Of a DNA stretch of 5,556 bases, positions 5,082 through 5,556 are shown piece by piece. Under the pieces are notes generated by a model that worked only from the letters and a program-made list of their open reading frames with translations, ran no database searches and was not told the DNA's origin. Within the stretch, counting starts at the first letter, position 1. Each line of letters starts with the position of its first letter. The translations under genes were made by a program, and so were the position numbers. The stretch is from NCBI GenBank assembly GCA_031365665.1, contig JANLYO010000259.1, positions 1 to 5,556 on the forward strand, given 5' to 3'. The DNA comes from JANYCG01 sp031365665. Its GTDB lineage: Bacteria > Pseudomonadota > Gammaproteobacteria > Burkholderiales > Burkholderiaceae_C.

Positions 5082-5516
5082 TCACTTGATGAACTTGCTG
5101 TACTTGGTGTGTAGCGCCTGAATTTGCGTGGTGGACACGCAGGGGTTGTCGGCCAAACTGGCATCCGGCAACAGATTGGCCTGCAACATCACGTAGTACG
5201 GGTTGATGAGTTGGCCGCGTTTGCAATTGGGGTCGGCAAATGCGGCTTGCTGCTGAGCTGCCGCTGCTTGCTGTTGCGCGGCGGCTTGTGCATTGGCTTG
5301 GGCGGCAGCAGCTTGTTGCGCTGCCAATGCGGCTGCGGGGTCGATGGCGGGAGCGAGTGTATTGCCTGGCGGGACGCCCAATGCACCTTTGGCGGCGTTT
5401 TCGGCGGCGGCCCTAAACAGTGACTCGAAGAGCCCTTGTGCTAAAGCGGGGGGGGGGGGGATAATTGCGAGTGCAATTACCAATTTTGGGAGTAATTTAA
5501 AACTGCGGGAAATCAT
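5082..5516 (-). CDS. Small secreted Ala/Gln-rich protein of unknown family with a homopolymer in its signal peptide
   Basis: A 144-aa protein that I do not recognise. Residues 1-26 form a signal peptide (basic start with Arg4, Lys7 and Lys11, core LVIALAII, four prolines at 20-23, cleavage expected after ALA). Residues 28-47 (GLFESLFRAAAENAAKGALG) could be an amphipathic helix. Residues 61-93 are almost only Ala and Gln, probably helical or coiled-coil-like. The C-terminal 50 residues are of normal composition (DPNCKRGQLINPYYVMLQAN), with Cys98 and Cys126 as a possible disulfide and an end of YSKFIK. The ATG at 5514-5516 has GGAGG at 5527-5531, 10 nt upstream, which supports it. The M23 gene follows 102 bp downstream on the same strand. 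The four prolines come from a 13-C run; any single-base change there truncates the protein early. The promoter probably lies outside the window. Confidence 0.75.
   Translation of the reverse strand: MISRSFKLLPKLVIALAIIPPPPALAQGLFESLFRAAAENAAKGALGVPPGNTLAPAIDPAAALAAQQAAAAQANAQAAAQQQAAAAQQQAAFADPNCKRGQLINPYYVMLQANLLPDASLADNPCVSTTQIQALHTKYSKFIK
5448..5460. repeat. Mononucleotide tract of 13 G (13 C on coding strand)
   Basis: Thirteen consecutive G on the + strand. On the coding strand the 13 C finish the Ile19 codon and encode Pro20-23 of the secreted 144-aa protein. As written the frame is open. With 12 C a TAG at 5441-5443 stops translation after 24 residues; with 14 C a TAG at 5413-5415 stops it after 34. 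Tracts of this length are prone to slipped-strand mispairing and are also prone to sequencing and assembly error. Confidence 0.9.
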
Positions 5517-5556
5517 TATTAGTGTGCCTCCATAAACGTTGGTTGTTCGATTTCGA

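Noticed and set aside
5124..5535. Plus-strand frames opposite the 144-aa gene
   Set aside because: Their Ala/Gly/Cys-rich composition mirrors the Ala/Gln codons of the real gene, which alone has a signal peptide and ribosome site.
1..5556. CRISPR arrays, tRNA or rRNA genes, transposases, integrases
   Set aside because: No regularly spaced repeats, cloverleaf patterns, rRNA motifs or transposase-like proteins were seen on either strand.

Overview
The window looks like chromosomal DNA of a Burkholderiales bacterium, most likely Comamonadaceae (Acidovorax/Rhodoferax/Polaromonas relatives). This rests on the GC-rich codon use, the proteobacterial-type MmsA and GMC proteins, and two intergenic elements (about 552-633 and 2877-2920) that resemble elements I remember between genes in that family. 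No search was run, so the assignment is inference.

Left part (1-2385), catabolic and conserved in character. The C-terminal 181 residues of CoA-acylating methylmalonate-semialdehyde dehydrogenase (mmsA) run in from the left edge. A hairpin-rich intergenic element follows, then a complete 572-residue FAD-dependent GMC oxidoreductase on the same strand. Together they suggest a branched-chain amino acid or alcohol/aldehyde oxidation locus.

Middle (2386-3019), about 630 bp without a convincing gene. It holds a 10-bp perfect inverted repeat, a second 7-bp one, a textbook rho-independent terminator on the + strand (2802-2831) and a degenerate intergenic repeat ending in T7. A minus-strand frame with a signal-peptide-like start (2470-2751) may be a gene relic or part of a dispersed repeat. 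The stretch looks like a junction between conserved and accessory DNA.

Right part (3020-5556), accessory in character. A vapBC type II toxin-antitoxin pair (+ strand, 4-nt overlap) meets, tail to tail with a 20-bp gap, two minus-strand genes for exported proteins. The upstream one encodes a 144-aa Ala/Gln-rich secreted protein of unknown family. The downstream one, 102 bp later, encodes a 412-aa exported M23 metallopeptidase with a long Pro-rich spacer and an Ig-like segment.

The most notable observation is a run of 13 G (13 C on the coding strand) inside the signal-peptide codons of the 144-aa protein. Loss or gain of one base leads to a stop within 2 or 12 codons, so this has the form of an on/off phase-variation switch. 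A sequencing error in the homopolymer is the main alternative.
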